A stretch of 64,000 nt of DNA from Mycteria americana (taxonomy: Eukaryota; Chordata; Aves; Ciconiiformes; Ciconiidae). Shown here piece by piece: positions 52,301-64,000 of the stretch. A program made the position numbers and the translations under genes. The stretch lies in contig NC_134370.1 in NCBI RefSeq assembly GCF_035582795.1, positions 50,765,501 through 50,829,500 on the forward strand, given 5' to 3'. Positions within the stretch are counted from its first letter, which is position 1. Each line of letters opens with the position of its first letter. The notes beneath the pieces are model-generated. The model searched no databases, was not told the origin of the DNA, and was given only the letters and a program-made list of their open reading frames with translations.

Positions 52301-55300
52301 TGAGCTGGAACACAACCTGTAGTAGACATATTGGGATGAGATAATTATCCTATTTATACCTTGTGCTTTCCCCATCTAAGGAGGAAAGATGATTCCTTTT
52401 GAAAAACATTTTGAGATCTCAAAGTGAAAGGTGTGGGAGGGTATTATTTGTGTTGTGGTGCTTGCTGGAAAAAATTGAATGCAAGAATAAATTGAATGAG
52501 AGGAAACATGAAAACAATGGGAAGAGAAAAACTGCTTTTAGCCTTACAGAGTAGTCATTGATTCATGAAAGCAGAAGGATAATTCCTCATTGTACAGCTT
52601 TCAGACAACAGTTAGAATATTCACTTCCAGTTAAAGACTATAAAAATATCAATGAACTGACAGAAGCCAAAGAAAAGTCACTTTAAAAAAAGTTAGGGGA
52701 CTGGGGGAATAACTAATAGGAAAAGAGGAAAAAAAATATAGTTTAGTGAATTGGTGGAATGGAGCATGAGCAAGGAAGTGACATAGCTGTCAGAATTGGA
52801 AAAGATTATAAATTCAGAGAAAAATTAATTGCTTTTGTAGCGCAAGTTCAGAAAGAGGAATTCTGGGATGAAAATAGAGGGGTTTTTTTTTCTCAAAAAA
52901 GATTTTTTTTGGAAAATCTTTTTTTATCTGAGGAATGATCTCCTAGAGAAAATGGAAGAAGTCATTATTTTTAAGAATGCTAAACAATGCATTAGAATAT
53001 GCTGTACAGACAAGATGTTTTACAGTATCTTTCAGGCCTTCAGGCTTCATGTGGCGTGATTACCTGAGTATTGTGTGTAACCGTGGTGTTTGAATGTTGT
53101 TAGTTTTGAGGATAGCTTTACCATTTTTATGCATCTGTATTCTACAAAGAAAAATAAAACAATCACAACTATAAAGTGCTTCTTTTCCTAGGCTTAATAT
53201 TTATTAATGACTTTTATAAAATTAATGCTATATTCTGACTTGCAAAACTAAATGCCTCTGGCTGAAAGAAATCATGCACAGGGTCTTGCATGGAACAGTT
53301 CTGGTAAAGTACAGTAATATTTTGCATTTGTGCAAAAAGATTAGAGTAATTTGAAAGCAAGTTATACATCTAACTAGTGGCATTATGCCCATTTTGGAGA
53401 AGAATAAATAGGAAGGGGACTTATGCAAGGTCAGATGGCCTCAATGAAAAAAATGGAAGCTTTCTGCTTAACAGAAGCCCTCTAGATAAACTAATTAAGT
53501 ATATTTTTTTTTCTCCTTATGAAAATGGAGACTAGATCAGTGCTGTGCTTATGACTGCATAAACTTTAATCTTCATTCCTTAAATTTTTCACCTCTCTAG
53601 AATTTCCTTGAAGCAAAACAGAATACTAGTGCTTGCTAGAAACAGCTGAAACGTTATTTTGCTACTGAGTCCAGTTTCATATGATGCAACTCTTCGTAAA
53701 TATTAACTCGTGAAATACTGTGGCTACTCCTTTTTGGAACAGCACTGAGTTTACTGTGCATTAAGTTAATGTGTACAGGCACACGTCTCTTGCGTACTAT
53801 ATTTGGCAGTCCTCCAGCACATCCCCCTATGTCCTGCCAAGACTAACCAGTCTGTTTGCTTCTGTTGCTCCAGGGCCATGACAGCTGGATAACCTCTCCA
53901 CTTTAAATGCAAAGGGACAACTAGTCTCAGTCTATTTGCATCTGCGTGCTCCAGCAGGAAGCACAAAGGTGATGTTAGAGCTCTGCATTGTCTCTTTTCC
54001 ATGTTTCCATCCAGAGGTCTTGGTTTGCCTTGCTCACTGAGTAGGAAAGACTACAGGGGGAGGAAGCAAGCAATTGTGACAAGTACTTTTCCTAACTGTA
54101 TTGCTAAAGGGATATGAAGTGGGGACACAACCGCAGGATTGCGCAACAGTGGTTTTTAAAAGAAAGTGGAGGACCAAAACTCACTCGTAAGGTATTGTGA
54201 ACAACTGGTAAGAGTACATCTGGGGAGTGGAAATCCTATGAATGGTACTTTGACCATTGGTCATTTATTCTTTAACTCTTTCTAATATGTTTATGCATAT
54301 AATTATTATTATGACACAATATTTAAGCTGAACTTTGGCTGTGCACTGGATGCTATCATATTAAGCTAATGTGAATTACTAATCCTTTTGAAGTTCTAAT
54401 AACCTTCTTGCTACATATGCTCAAGATGTTTTGTACCCATTCATAGATTAGTTTGGAATTAGTCTTGTGTATTAGTTTAGTTGTTGTTTAGTTGTTCATG
54501 TATAATCCCTTTATTTTCCCCTTCATGTTCTCATTCATTGTCTTCCAGTGCAAACCCCTCCTGTTTCCCATGTATTTTTGCCATTTGCTCTCTAGCTTGT
54601 TTCCTGTTTTGGCCTGGCCAAGGGCATTTCTGAGGTGCAGAAGCTGTTTCACCCAGGCTGGCTTGTAACAGTTTCAAAAAGTTACCAGCTAGCTAAAGAA
54701 AGGAAGAGATGGTGATGGATTGAATCAGATCTTAAATTTGAGGTTACTTCAGACTGGTTCCTACTCTGCATTTCACAGTGTGTTGAGATCCAACAGTAGA
54801 AGGGAAGTGACACAGCCACCTGCAATCCTGAGCTCTGAAAGTGCTGATTATGTGGCAGTGATGATTTGTACTGGGGTAAGAGCCAGCTGGCCATGTGGAT
54901 GTGGCTTTAGATTGCTTTCTAATAAATAACAGTTAGTATGGCTCAGCTTGGTATGAACGGGAAGTGCCATGCAGAAGAACTGTCACTCCAGAACATGAGT
55001 CAGAAGATGAAATTAGTGACTGACACAGATGCATATATTTCAGTGCCTCCACATTTGGCATCCCTGCACAGGCAAAATGTTCTAATAACAGCTCCCCTCA
55101 TATACCTTGGATCCACAGGAAAAGAACTAGTATTGTGATGGTAACATATAGAAGACATAGGTGAATGGTATTTTTAGCCTAGCAATCAATTTTTCCAGAC
55201 GCTTCATGGGTTGGTGTAGACTGGCTTTAGTCATGTTTCTTAGGGTTTGCAACTGCTTCTATCACATCTTATCAGTGACTGACACAAGCTCCTTTCCTCA

Positions 55301-57240
55301 TCTTTTAAATGGTAAACTTGCCTCTCTAAAATATTTTTCTTTTTCTTTTGCCTCATGAAAATTGTGAACTCATTGGCCAAGACAAGAGTCTCGCCTTTGA
55401 ACAAGCCCTCACAGAGAAATGATTGTTTCAAGACCTTTCTTTATTGGGATGAGTATACAATACAAGACTCTTCTCATGTATTTATGAACATTAAGAGTAG
55501 CATTTATTTGGGCAAATCTGTGTCCTGGTCTAGTTGGGTAACTGCACAGGCAGATCACTGTGATTTTAGTAATGCTCGAGAGTGACAAACCTTTACCCAC
55601 ACAGCCCTAATTGCAAGATGGGGTCACAAGTAGCAATTCGGTGTTTTGTATCCAATCAAGGAGCTTATGTTCGATGTCTTTTGTTGCTGGTTTGGGGTCT
55701 TTCTTTTTTTTTCCTGTTGACCATTTATTAACTGGTGGCACAGAAACATCCAATGTCCATTATTCTAATTGTCCCATTTCTGTATAAAATGATTTCTGAG
55801 TCACATCCAAAAACATACAGACTCCTTTCATTGCCATGACAACAGCAAGGCATGCCAATGTTAGCAATGTCTGCTGGAAAAAAATGTCAGTAAAAGCAAA
55901 ACACAGTTAATTGAGATATTTTATATATAAATCTGATTTTCTGTAATGATCCAAAAATTATCCTGCATTGTGGAGAAGCAGTTAAGAACAAGCCCTAGAT
56001 AAATAGCATAGTCTAATAGTGGATGTTGGGTCCTGTCCTAGGCACTGCATTACAAAAAAAGATCTTACAAAAATAGTCAGAGTGGAATTGGTCATAGCCC
56101 TGGTATAATGTCTGGATTGGAACAGGATGAAGAGTTAAATGTGGATACTAAAAATAAAGGATAATTACTAACAGTTTTAGAAAAAGAAAGACTTGATGTT
56201 AAAGTGTGCATTGTTCTTTCATTATCATACCTTTCTCATCATTGCCTAAGATTAAAAGTACATTTTATGGGATTACATAACAATACATTTAAAACTAATA
56301 AATAATGCAGCAACTCATATAAAATAATAGGAAATAACTGATGTAAAACAGGTCTTGTAGAGCTGAAAGCCAGAAGAAATCTGCCTTAGTTCAAGTGAAG
56401 CTGGGAAGGAGGAAAGCTAGAGGGGTGGGACTTTGGGGATCTGCAGTGATCAGAAGGGATTATTTATCTTTTTTAAAAGAGGTGGGAGCACAGAGCTAAT
56501 GGAGGTAGTATCCATTTCCCTTGAAACCTGCATGATCGTATGGGCTTTCTCCTGGCCTTCCTCTGTGCTTTGAAGCTAAGATGGAGACTGTCTTGGAAAT
56601 AGAAATTGAGCCTGAATATCCTGCAGTCAGGGGCATTACCTGATGAACTTTAGAAATTCGTAGGTTTTGAAGACTTCTGCTTATGCTTGCTGTGAAGGAG
56701 GGGGAGAAGATGAACCATGTTGCCCACTGAGAAGCTGTGATTCAGGTTTTCCTGGCCTGTGTCTGGGGTTCTCCCATAAAACTCTTCTCAACTTTTTTTG
56801 TTATTTTCACCCTGTTAATATGTAGCTGCAGATGGCTGGAGGGCTAATCTTTCCTCTGATGTCCTCAGGGTATCCAAAAGAGTTTCAGGAGCCTCTGAAA
56901 TTTCCAAAGGATAGAAGTGCTACATTTTCATTTAATGATAGTTTGACTCTCAAATGAGGTGGCTGATTTCTAGTGACACCCATAGGCGATGTCAGAGCAA
57001 ATGTAGATCTTGTTCCCCTTATTTATATCCTTATTTTTGGAGCTACTGGTACTGCTGTAGTCTAGGATGCTGTTGGCTTCATTTGGGTTCTCAGGAATTT
57101 TGACAATACTTGCCTGCTTAGTACAGGGAGATGGAATAGGCCCCCTAATCCTGTATCACTTGCCATCCTGGGTTTTCTTTGAGTCGGGGAGGTCCCCAGT
57201 GCCAGCTTGGCTGTAAGTGCAGACAGTAGCTCAGGCAGTG
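43350..57240. other. Intergenic DNA, no gene recognised
   Basis: About 14 kb with only short, unconvincing open frames, a GA microsatellite (about 48573-48595) and several homopolymer runs (for example A near 49159-49172 and T near 52075-52087). No transposon was identified with confidence. Confidence 0.55.
48573..48595. repeat. (GA)n microsatellite
   Basis: gagtgagagagagagagaga run. Confidence 0.9.
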
Positions 57241-57249
57241 TAGTCCCCA

Positions 57250-58482
57250 GTGAATGGAGGCTCCAGCTCTAAAAGAGCCCTCCTCCAGGATAACCAAGGG
57301 ATCAAGCCCAGCCAGCATGGGTTCAGGAAAGGCAGGTCCTGCTTGACCAACCTGATCTCCTTCTACGACAAGGTGACCCGCCTAGTGGATGAGGGAAAGG
57401 CTGTGGATGTTGTCTACCTAGACTTCAGTAAAGCCTTTGACACGGTTTCCCACAGCATTCTCCTGGAGAAACTGGCTGCTCGTGGCTTGGATGGGTGTAC
57501 TCTTCGCTGGGTAAAGAACTGGCTGGATGGCCGGGCCCAAAGAGTGGTGGTGAATGGAGTTTACTCCAGTTGGTGGCCAGTCACAAGCGGTGTTCCCCAG
57601 GGCTCTGTGTTGGGGCCAGTCCTGTTTAATATCTTTATCAATGATCTGGACGAAGGGATCGAGTGCACCCTCAGTAAGTTTGCAGATGACACCAAGTTGG
57701 GTGGGAGTGTTGACCTGCTTGAGGGTAGGCAGGCTCTGCAGAGGGACCTGGACAGGCTGGATTGATGGGCCGAGGCTAATTGTATGAGGTTTAACAAGGC
57801 TAAGTGCAAGGTCCTGCCCTTGGGCCACAGCAACCCCATGCAACGCTACAGGCTTGGGGAAGAGTGGCTGGAAAGCTGCCTGGCAGAGAAGGACCTGGGG
57901 GTGTTGGTTGACAGCTGCCTGAATATGAGCCAGCAGTGTGCCCAGGTGGCCAAGAAAGCCAATGGCATCCTGGCTTGTATTAGGAATAGCGTGGCCAGCA
58001 GGACTAGGGAAGTGATCGTGCCCCTGTACTCAGCACTGGTGAGGCTGCACCTCCAATACTGTGTTCAGTTTTGGGCCCCCCACTACAGGAGAGACATTGA
58101 GGTGCTGGAGCGTGTCCAGAGAAGGGCAACGAAGCTGGTGAAGGGTCTGGAGCAGAAGTCTGATGAGGAGCGGCTGAGGGAACTGGGGTTGTTTAGCCTG
58201 GAGAAAAGGAGGCTGAGGGGAGACCTTCTTGCTCTCTACAACTACCTGAAAGGAGGTTGTAGAGAGGTGGGGGTCGGTCTCTTCTCCCAGGTAACAAGTG
58301 ATAGGACGAGAGGAAATGGCCTCAAGTTGTGCCAGAGGAGGTTTAGACTGGATATTAGGAAATTTTTCTTCCCTGAAAGGGTTATCAAGCATTGGAACAG
58401 GCTGCCCAGGGAAGTGGTTGAGTCGCCATCCCTGGAAGTATTTAAAAGATGTTTGGATGAGGTGCTTAGGGACATGGTATAG
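57250..58482 (+). pseudogene. CR1 ORF2 C-terminal part (reverse transcriptase), one in-frame stop
   Basis: One frame runs from about 57250 to TAG at 58480-58482, broken only by TGA at 57763-57765. Before the stop it encodes reverse-transcriptase motifs A ([13 protein letters not shown]), B ([11 protein letters not shown]) and C (FADDTKL, with the two catalytic Asp). After it follow the usual CR1 C-terminal strings [51 protein letters not shown] and [10 protein letters not shown]. The endonuclease and the N-terminal half are missing. The broken codon sits where a CGA arginine would give TGA by one C-to-T change at a CpG. It is a dead fragment, not a host gene. Confidence 0.93.
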
Positions 58483-58570
58483 TGGTGGTCTTGGTAGTGT
58501 TAGGTTTATGGTTGGACTCGATGATCTTAAAGGTCTTTTCCAACCTATACGATTCTGGAATTCTGTGACT
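57250..58570 (+). mobile_element. CR1 LINE, 5'-truncated, with largely intact reverse-transcriptase frame
   Basis: A non-LTR retrotransposon fragment of about 1.3 kb, truncated at the 5' end (junction uncertain, about 57250-57285), as is usual for CR1. It ends with the CR1 3' UTR: gttggactcgatgatcttaa, ttttccaacctatacgattc and attctgtgact. Its coding part holds the catalytic half of the reverse transcriptase. No target-site duplication was identified, as expected for CR1. It is much better preserved than the two intronic CR1 fragments. Confidence 0.95.
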
Positions 58571-61560
58571 TCCAGAGAAACTGGGGAAGTCACTTGACTT
58601 CTAGATGCTGTTTGAGACTTCTCAAAGATTGCGGTTAATATAAAATATTAACAGTTGCTATCTAATAAACAAGCTTCATGTGAGAATTCAAAAAGATAAA
58701 TTGCAATGGTCCTTTGGAATGTTGGCAGCATTCTATGGGCTGAAAACCTTATGAAGGTTGGGTATGCCAAACAGGATTTTCCTTTTTTTGTTGTCCCTCT
58801 TACCCCCACCTTTAGTTGGCAGCATGCTATTTTGTAGCAATGATCGGAAATTACGTGGTAAAGATTCTCAAGGCATCTTAGAGAATTAGGTACTTTGATT
58901 AGAACAGCCTATATTATAGTCATCATGTATGTTTAAAAAGATATATCTGAAATGATAGGAAGATTTTAAATTTAGAATACTACTATTAATTTTGTTCCTT
59001 GATTCTTCTCCTGTTCTTGGCACCTCAGGTCCCAGTTTGAGAGTGGAGAGTGGCTGCATGATGTCTCCAGTGTAATTTAGATTCTGAGATCAGTGAGCCT
59101 CTGTGGAAACAGACAGATACATCCACATATAGCCAAACTGCAAGATGAAAGTCCTGGACTTTTAGTATCACAAGGTGATTGACGGGCTGTGTCGAGAGTT
59201 GACAAACAAAACAAGAAAACCTTGCAGCTTTATGAATTTAATATCTAAGTGTACATAACTTTAAAACATTAAGCATTTGCAAACCTAAGAAATACTTTGA
59301 GAATTGTACAACACGTGGTTGCTGGTGGAGCCTGCAAGCCATAAAAACCTGCAGTTAATGATAAGGTTTGTCTTCATGCTGTGGTTAACATAAGTATTGT
59401 GGGTATGGGGCATGTTAAAGAGTACTGCTTTGTGTGTTTGTTTACTCTGCTTTCTGTTCTGTGGAATGGCAGAGCTGCTGGACATTTCTGAATTCAATGT
59501 ATTTTGATGTATCTGTTGAATTTTTGAAGTTTATTACTTACACAGCGTCCTTTAGCTGGCATATTTTAAATACCTAAAGAATGCTTTAAAATGTTTTTAT
59601 AATTTACTCCATTTTTGGTGATGTTTGTTTGACAGGTGGTCTCATCAACAAAGGAACTGTTGATTCACAGCAGAGTTTGACTATGGCTTTAGACAAAAGA
59701 TTAGCCGGTGCAGTTAGGGATACAAAACTAAAAAAACTTAAGACTTCTTGAACAAAAATGGGTTGTCTTGATCATTATTCTGTGGGTTGATATTACATGG
59801 GTAAGTTGCTAACAGAGACTTTTTTTTGGTCTGTGTTTTTTAGCTTGGTTGGGTCAAAGACTATTTTCAAAGCAAGGCATTTGAGTTTTATTCTGCTGCA
59901 AAGAATTATGAACCCATGAGTAGCCTTTTAGGGGGATGGAACAAAGAGCTGTGAATAGCTGGGATCTGCTTCCAAAGCTGCCACTGTCGTTTGATCTAAT
60001 TTTGGTTGGAACTTGTCATGAAGTGCAACAGTCCCTCCAGGGAGCTGAGCTCTACCCTTAGTAGATCCCCTAACCACTTTATACCTCAGAATAAACTATT
60101 AAGGACATGTGATTTGGGCTGAGAGGGGGGCTTATACTGAGGAGAGATGCAGTAAAGATGGGCTGTAGGACAAGGACGTAAGGATGGGAACGCTGGTCCA
60201 TCGGTACCATGGTCTGGGCACAGCCATCAGCAGATGCCTAGGGAAGAAAAGGCAAGAGCTTAGCCCATAGTAATGTGTCCCCAAATACTCTATGGCCTTC
60301 AGTGGTCTGCGGGTCAGGGCGTTTTTCAACCAGAGATGACGACTTTGGTAATCTGTGATGGATTTTTTTTTTTCCTTCTTGTTTTTCTCCAGTCCCTTTT
60401 TGAGTCCAGGTAAACTTTTGCTACAGTGTCCTGCAGCAAGGCAGCTTAATTATGTGTGTATGAAGAAATAATCGCTCTTTTGCTTGTTCTGCATTTGACA
60501 TCTCTATTCCCATTTGTTAGCCTCTAGCTCTTCTATTGGAAGAGACAGTAAACAATTGTTCCCTGTTCACCTATTTAATGTCACCAATCTTTGTAAACTT
60601 CCATTATATTCCTACCTTAGGCCGATATATCCAAACGTATGCAAATGTTCCTTGCACAGAAGTTTTTTCTCTTGCTTCTCTTGTCATTTTTCCAGTTTAT
60701 TTAATGAAAGTTATTAACAACATAGACTAATTCAGTCATGACATCCCTACCATTGTATAACCATAACAATCAGTGTGGGTATAACTGAAATTTCTCATTG
60801 TTTTGTTTCTTGCCAGTGTGGCCTCACTGATCTGACTTGGCATGTCATTGTTGCTGCTGTCATCTTAGCCTGTAATTCAGTCTTGATAGTATACTTTTCC
60901 TACTTTAGACCCAGAATTTCAATCCCCAGTGACGCTTTTACTTCTTGATGTTATCCTGTTCATTTTGTTTAAGCCAAAGCTTTTTCAATATACTCCTGCT
61001 TGTCCACTGATGTGACCTGTTTTGCCTTTTCTGCACACTCTCTCCCTGCATGCAGCATCCATTTCCCTTCCTTTCACTGACTTTCCAATACATGTATTTG
61101 ATCAGTATCCTAATCTAAATTAGATATTTCATTCCCCTAACCTGTTTTTTAGATTGCTTTTATGCAAAAACAGTTGTCTGCTATTCCTCACACTTTAAGA
61201 AAACAAATAATCAACCATTTTGGTAGTGTTTTCATTCCCAATGCCAGCAGCCTGCTTCCATTTTGACTGAGGAAAAGCCATCCCTGCCGCACGTGCTGCC
61301 CCTGCTCCAGCCCTGCCCCGCGCAATGGGTTTGGGCTCCTTTCTTCTGCACATCTATGGTTTGTTTCCCGGTTTCTCCATGGCTCTTGCTACAGCGTCCC
61401 TCATGGCCCTGTCGGGAGCCTCTTCGCCTCACCAAGCTCCTGCAGGCTCAGTTGTTGCTGGGGCACCTGAGTCGCAGCCTTGGTGCTGTATGCGCACCTC
61501 CACCACAGGCACTCTGGGCAGCCAACTGCCCTGCCCCTGTCACTCTGGCTGGGCTGCTGC
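58571..61560. other. Intergenic DNA between CR1 and second CpG island
   Basis: No gene was recognised. AT-rich up to about 61.2 kb, then GC rises into the island. Confidence 0.55.
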
Positions 61561-61987
61561 CGGCCTCACTGGGGTGAGGTGGTGCGCGTTCCCTGTCCCT
61601 GCCGACAGTCCCTCGGTTGGGGGGTTGCTTTGCAACTTGTCCAGCCAGGGAGAGGAAGCCCCGCGGCCGCCCCTCGGCAGGGAAGCCTTCCTGCGCGGCC
61701 GGGGGCTCCGGGCGTGCCCTTTCGCCCGCGGAGCGGGGCTGCCGGCCGATGCGCGCCCCTGCCCGGCGGGCCGAGCCCCGAGCGCGCTTCTGCAGCCTCT
61801 CCTAGTCACGGCTGCACCGTCCGCGGTGGCTGCACCGTCCGCGCCGCTGCCGCGCCGCCGCGGCGAGCGTGCCGGCCAGCGCGCGCAGGGGAGGCGCGGA
61901 GCGGGCGGCCACGCGCCCGTCTTTCCCGCGGCGCGGCCGGCGGTGGCTCGCGGCCCTGCGCGCGGAGGCGGGGAGCGGCCGGCGCCT

Positions 61988-62018
61988 CGCGAGATCCGCG
62001 CGGTAGCCCCGCGAGATC
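61988..62018 (+). promoter_or_regulatory. Pair of CGCGAGATC elements, 22 bp apart
   Basis: cgcgagatc at 61988-61996 and again at 62010-62018. The first lies in a 9-of-10 match to TCTCGCGAGA, an element bound by BANP and reported also for ZBTB33 (Kaiso). Spacing is about two helical turns. Confidence 0.55.
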
Positions 62019-62050
62019 TCGCTGCCTCCCTCCCCCTCCCCGCCCGCGTC

Positions 62051-62065
62051 ATGTTTTCTCTTTGA
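62051..62065 (+). CDS. Four-codon upstream open frame (MFSL)
   Basis: ATG TTT TCT CTT TGA lies about 95 nt before the candidate first-exon donor. If the exon starts upstream of it, it could lower translation of the main frame. The call depends on where transcription begins. Confidence 0.25.
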   Translation: MFSL

Positions 62066-62549
62066 CAAGCCGCCGTCGCCGTTGCTGCCGCAGGAAAGGA
62101 CGCGGCTTTCGGCGGGGACTTGCTGCTTGCCCCAGCCTCGCGGAAGACTCGGACTAAGGTCTGCCGCCTCCCCCCCCGCTAGCTGCTGAGCGCTCGACTG
62201 CGGGGGGCTGACGAGCCCGGCCCCCAGTGGGGACAGGGGTGGGAGGCCTGAGAGAGCCCGGCACGGGCGGGGGAGGGGGGGTTCTCCACAGCGCCGCTCC
62301 CCACCTAAACAAACCGCCGCCTCGCGGGGCGCGGCCGCGGGGGGGCAGCTGCAGCCCCACTGCACCCCGGCACGGCCTCTCCGCCTTGTCATGTGGGGGG
62401 GGCTGCACCCCCTGTGCCGCCGACTGGTTGTTAGGGGGGGCGCAGGGAGGCGAGGCCGCAGCTCTAGCCACGGGCGTCTGGGAAGGGGGGAAGGTGCAGG
62501 CGGGGATGGAGAAAAGGGGGACGCAGGTGGGGCCAGTTAGATGTCAGTA

Positions 62550-64000
62550 CCCTGTTGCTGAGGGCGAGAGAAGGACGGGCGTCCAGCAGCTCTTCCTTTG
62601 TAGAGAGGCGAGGAGGAGGCTTTTGGTGCTTTTTCAAAGCCGTATAAACTATACAAAATCTGTGTTGTGCTTTGGCTGAGATCCTTGAAGCCTGTGCTTT
62701 TCCCCTTGAGCCTCATGAATGCGGTTGTAGCGTGGCCGTGCATTCTTCCCCTAAGCGTTAAATGCATCTCTGGCTGTGTGCATCCTAGGTGATTCTGGCT
62801 GGTGTCACAAGATTATGCCTGAAATTTGTCATGTTGGTCTTTATCAACTGTGTGTATGACTGTAGGTGTTCTGTGTATCTCCAGACCTGTCATCTAAATT
62901 GCATCGTCTCCCCATGGCTTATTTGCTGACTGTTACTTGCAGTACTGAAAAATTATATGTATACTTTTACTTAAAGATGATTTATTTTGTATTTTAAAGT
63001 GATGTCGTAGTAGGTGTTGTGTTTTTTTTTTTTAACTGCATACAATTAATTTCTTTTAGAAGTTATTGTATATAAGCTGCGTTTCATGTTTTTTAGGGAC
63101 AGAACCCTATTGTTATGCTCTCTCCCTCTCACAGTGTACATAGGAGAGGTTTATGTGCAGTTGTTGAACTGCAGCATCTTCACCTTCTGTTGTTTTAGAC
63201 CTGTTCTTCATGTCACATATCTAAGCTCATTGTCATTTCATGGACTGTTTAATTTGCTGTAGCTGGGACCATGTGCTCTATATACATGCATACATATTAC
63301 ATACATATATGTACATGTATATATACATGCACACATATTGTGTCATGAGCTTGATCAGATTTGTAGTTTAGCAAAGTGTTCTATGCTGTTACTTCATAAC
63401 AAAAACTCAAAGCTATGAATTTACACATACTGAATTGAATGCTGTTGTTAGATGCCCCATATAAACCACATCTTCTCCATTGCGTAGGGATGTGGGACTG
63501 CGGAGGACTTGGATCTCAGGATTGAGTCTCACGTAATTATGGGAAAAAATACAATAGGCATTTAATCTGGAAAGGTAGATTGTATACCTGGACAGCCTGC
63601 TACAGCTTCCCAATATTCTAAGAGGAATCTATTAATTTTGTATGAAAGATTAAAAGCTGTACAATGTTAATGTGCTACAGGACAGAAGAAGGGTATTGCT
63701 AGAAGAAGGGTATTCTTGCACTTACAAGGAATTTATTAGGTGGCTTTATACACAGTAGTTGTCTCTCAGAAAGAAACATCTTAGGGCTCCTTGTCTCTGA
63801 GTATAAGCAAACTTCTGTATGTTTGAGGCTTTCCTCTGCTCTTATGTTCTTATTTAAATGTATCCTGTATGTTTTGTTCATTGTCTTAATATTAAGGATA
63901 ACCATGTTTTTGTGGCTGGAAGTATATAAGTTGAAGGGGGAGTGGGGGTGTTGAAATTTATCTTCTGCAAGCTGTGTAAAGGAGTTATTGATATCTAATT
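62550..64000. other. Non-coding DNA after second CpG island (probable first intron)
   Basis: No coding exon was recognised. It contains an alternating TA/CA-rich tract at about 63280-63340 (tatacatgcatacatatt and similar). Confidence 0.5.
63281..63340. repeat. TACA/TATA-rich simple repeat
   Basis: atacatgcatacatattaca and atgtacatgtatatatacat make up an alternating purine-pyrimidine tract with several short palindromes. Confidence 0.8.

Larger units (their letters stand above)
61560..62550 (+). promoter_or_regulatory. HERC1: CpG island, candidate HERC1 promoter with non-coding first exon
   Basis: Dense CpG over about 1 kb, with no protein recognised among its many GC-driven open frames. Near its centre are two CGCGAGATC copies (61988 and 62010); the first reads ctcgcgaga, close to the TCTCGCGAGA element of housekeeping promoters. 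Downstream comes text typical of a 5' UTR (gccgccgtcgccgttgctgc), a four-codon upstream frame at 62051-62065 and a + strand donor, aag|gtctgc, at 62159. From remembered gene order, HERC1 lies next after DAPK2 in the same direction, so this may be its promoter. No HERC1 coding exon is in the window, so the name is inference. Confidence 0.5.

Noticed and set aside
57418..58593. Long - strand frames opposite the CR1 copy
   Set aside because: Mirror frames of the reverse-transcriptase coding strand; not independent genes.
59636..59751. Short open stretch after a tttgacag acceptor-like site, ending TGA
   Set aside because: About 37 codons open is within chance expectation, and the sequence matches no protein I know.
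61325..62679. Open frames of 150-246 codons on both strands over the second CpG island
   Set aside because: Same reason: GC-driven absence of stop codons in all frames, low-complexity Ala/Pro/Arg/Gly text, no recognisable protein.

Overview
The window is vertebrate nuclear DNA, almost certainly from a bird. Three chicken-repeat-1 (CR1) LINE fragments carry the avian/sauropsid CR1 3' end (a 'ttggactcgatgatct' block followed by attctgtg-type octamers), and coding sequence is split into short exons with GT..AG introns. No prokaryotic features, tRNA, rRNA or CRISPR array were seen.

The left half (1 to about 30.76 kb, + strand) holds most of one gene, recognised as DAPK2 (death-associated protein kinase 2, DRP-1). 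The window opens inside an intron, and the first coding exon (roughly 31 N-terminal residues by comparison with human) is not seen in it. Seven exons (3625-22067) encode the kinase domain from the glycine-rich loop to the end of the C-lobe, with every reading phase joining cleanly. The gene then has two alternative 3' ends. One is a single terminal exon (22959-23594) encoding a 211-residue tail that resembles the coiled-coil tail of DAPK3/ZIPK. The other is the classical three-exon end (28640-29602) carrying the calmodulin-binding autoregulatory segment. The locus therefore appears able to make a Ca2+/calmodulin-controlled kinase of about 367 residues and a calmodulin-segment-free, coiled-coil kinase of about 497 residues. 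A third end, by read-through of the 22067 splice donor, is possible but weakly supported.

The right half (30.8-64 kb) has no protein-coding exon that I recognise. It has two CpG-rich islands, each with splice donors on the + strand: one at about 33.0-33.65 kb, followed by a candidate 51-nt exon at 33865-33915, and one at about 61.56-62.55 kb. From remembered vertebrate gene order (CIAO2A - DAPK2 - HERC1, with DAPK2 and HERC1 in the same direction), the second island is a reasonable candidate for the HERC1 promoter and non-coding first exon. The first is either an alternative HERC1 promoter or an undescribed transcript. A CR1 copy at about 57.25-58.57 kb keeps a reverse-transcriptase C-terminal reading frame broken by one TGA. 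A probable retroviral-type LTR lies in reverse orientation near 39.0-39.45 kb. The rest is ordinary intergenic DNA with simple repeats.
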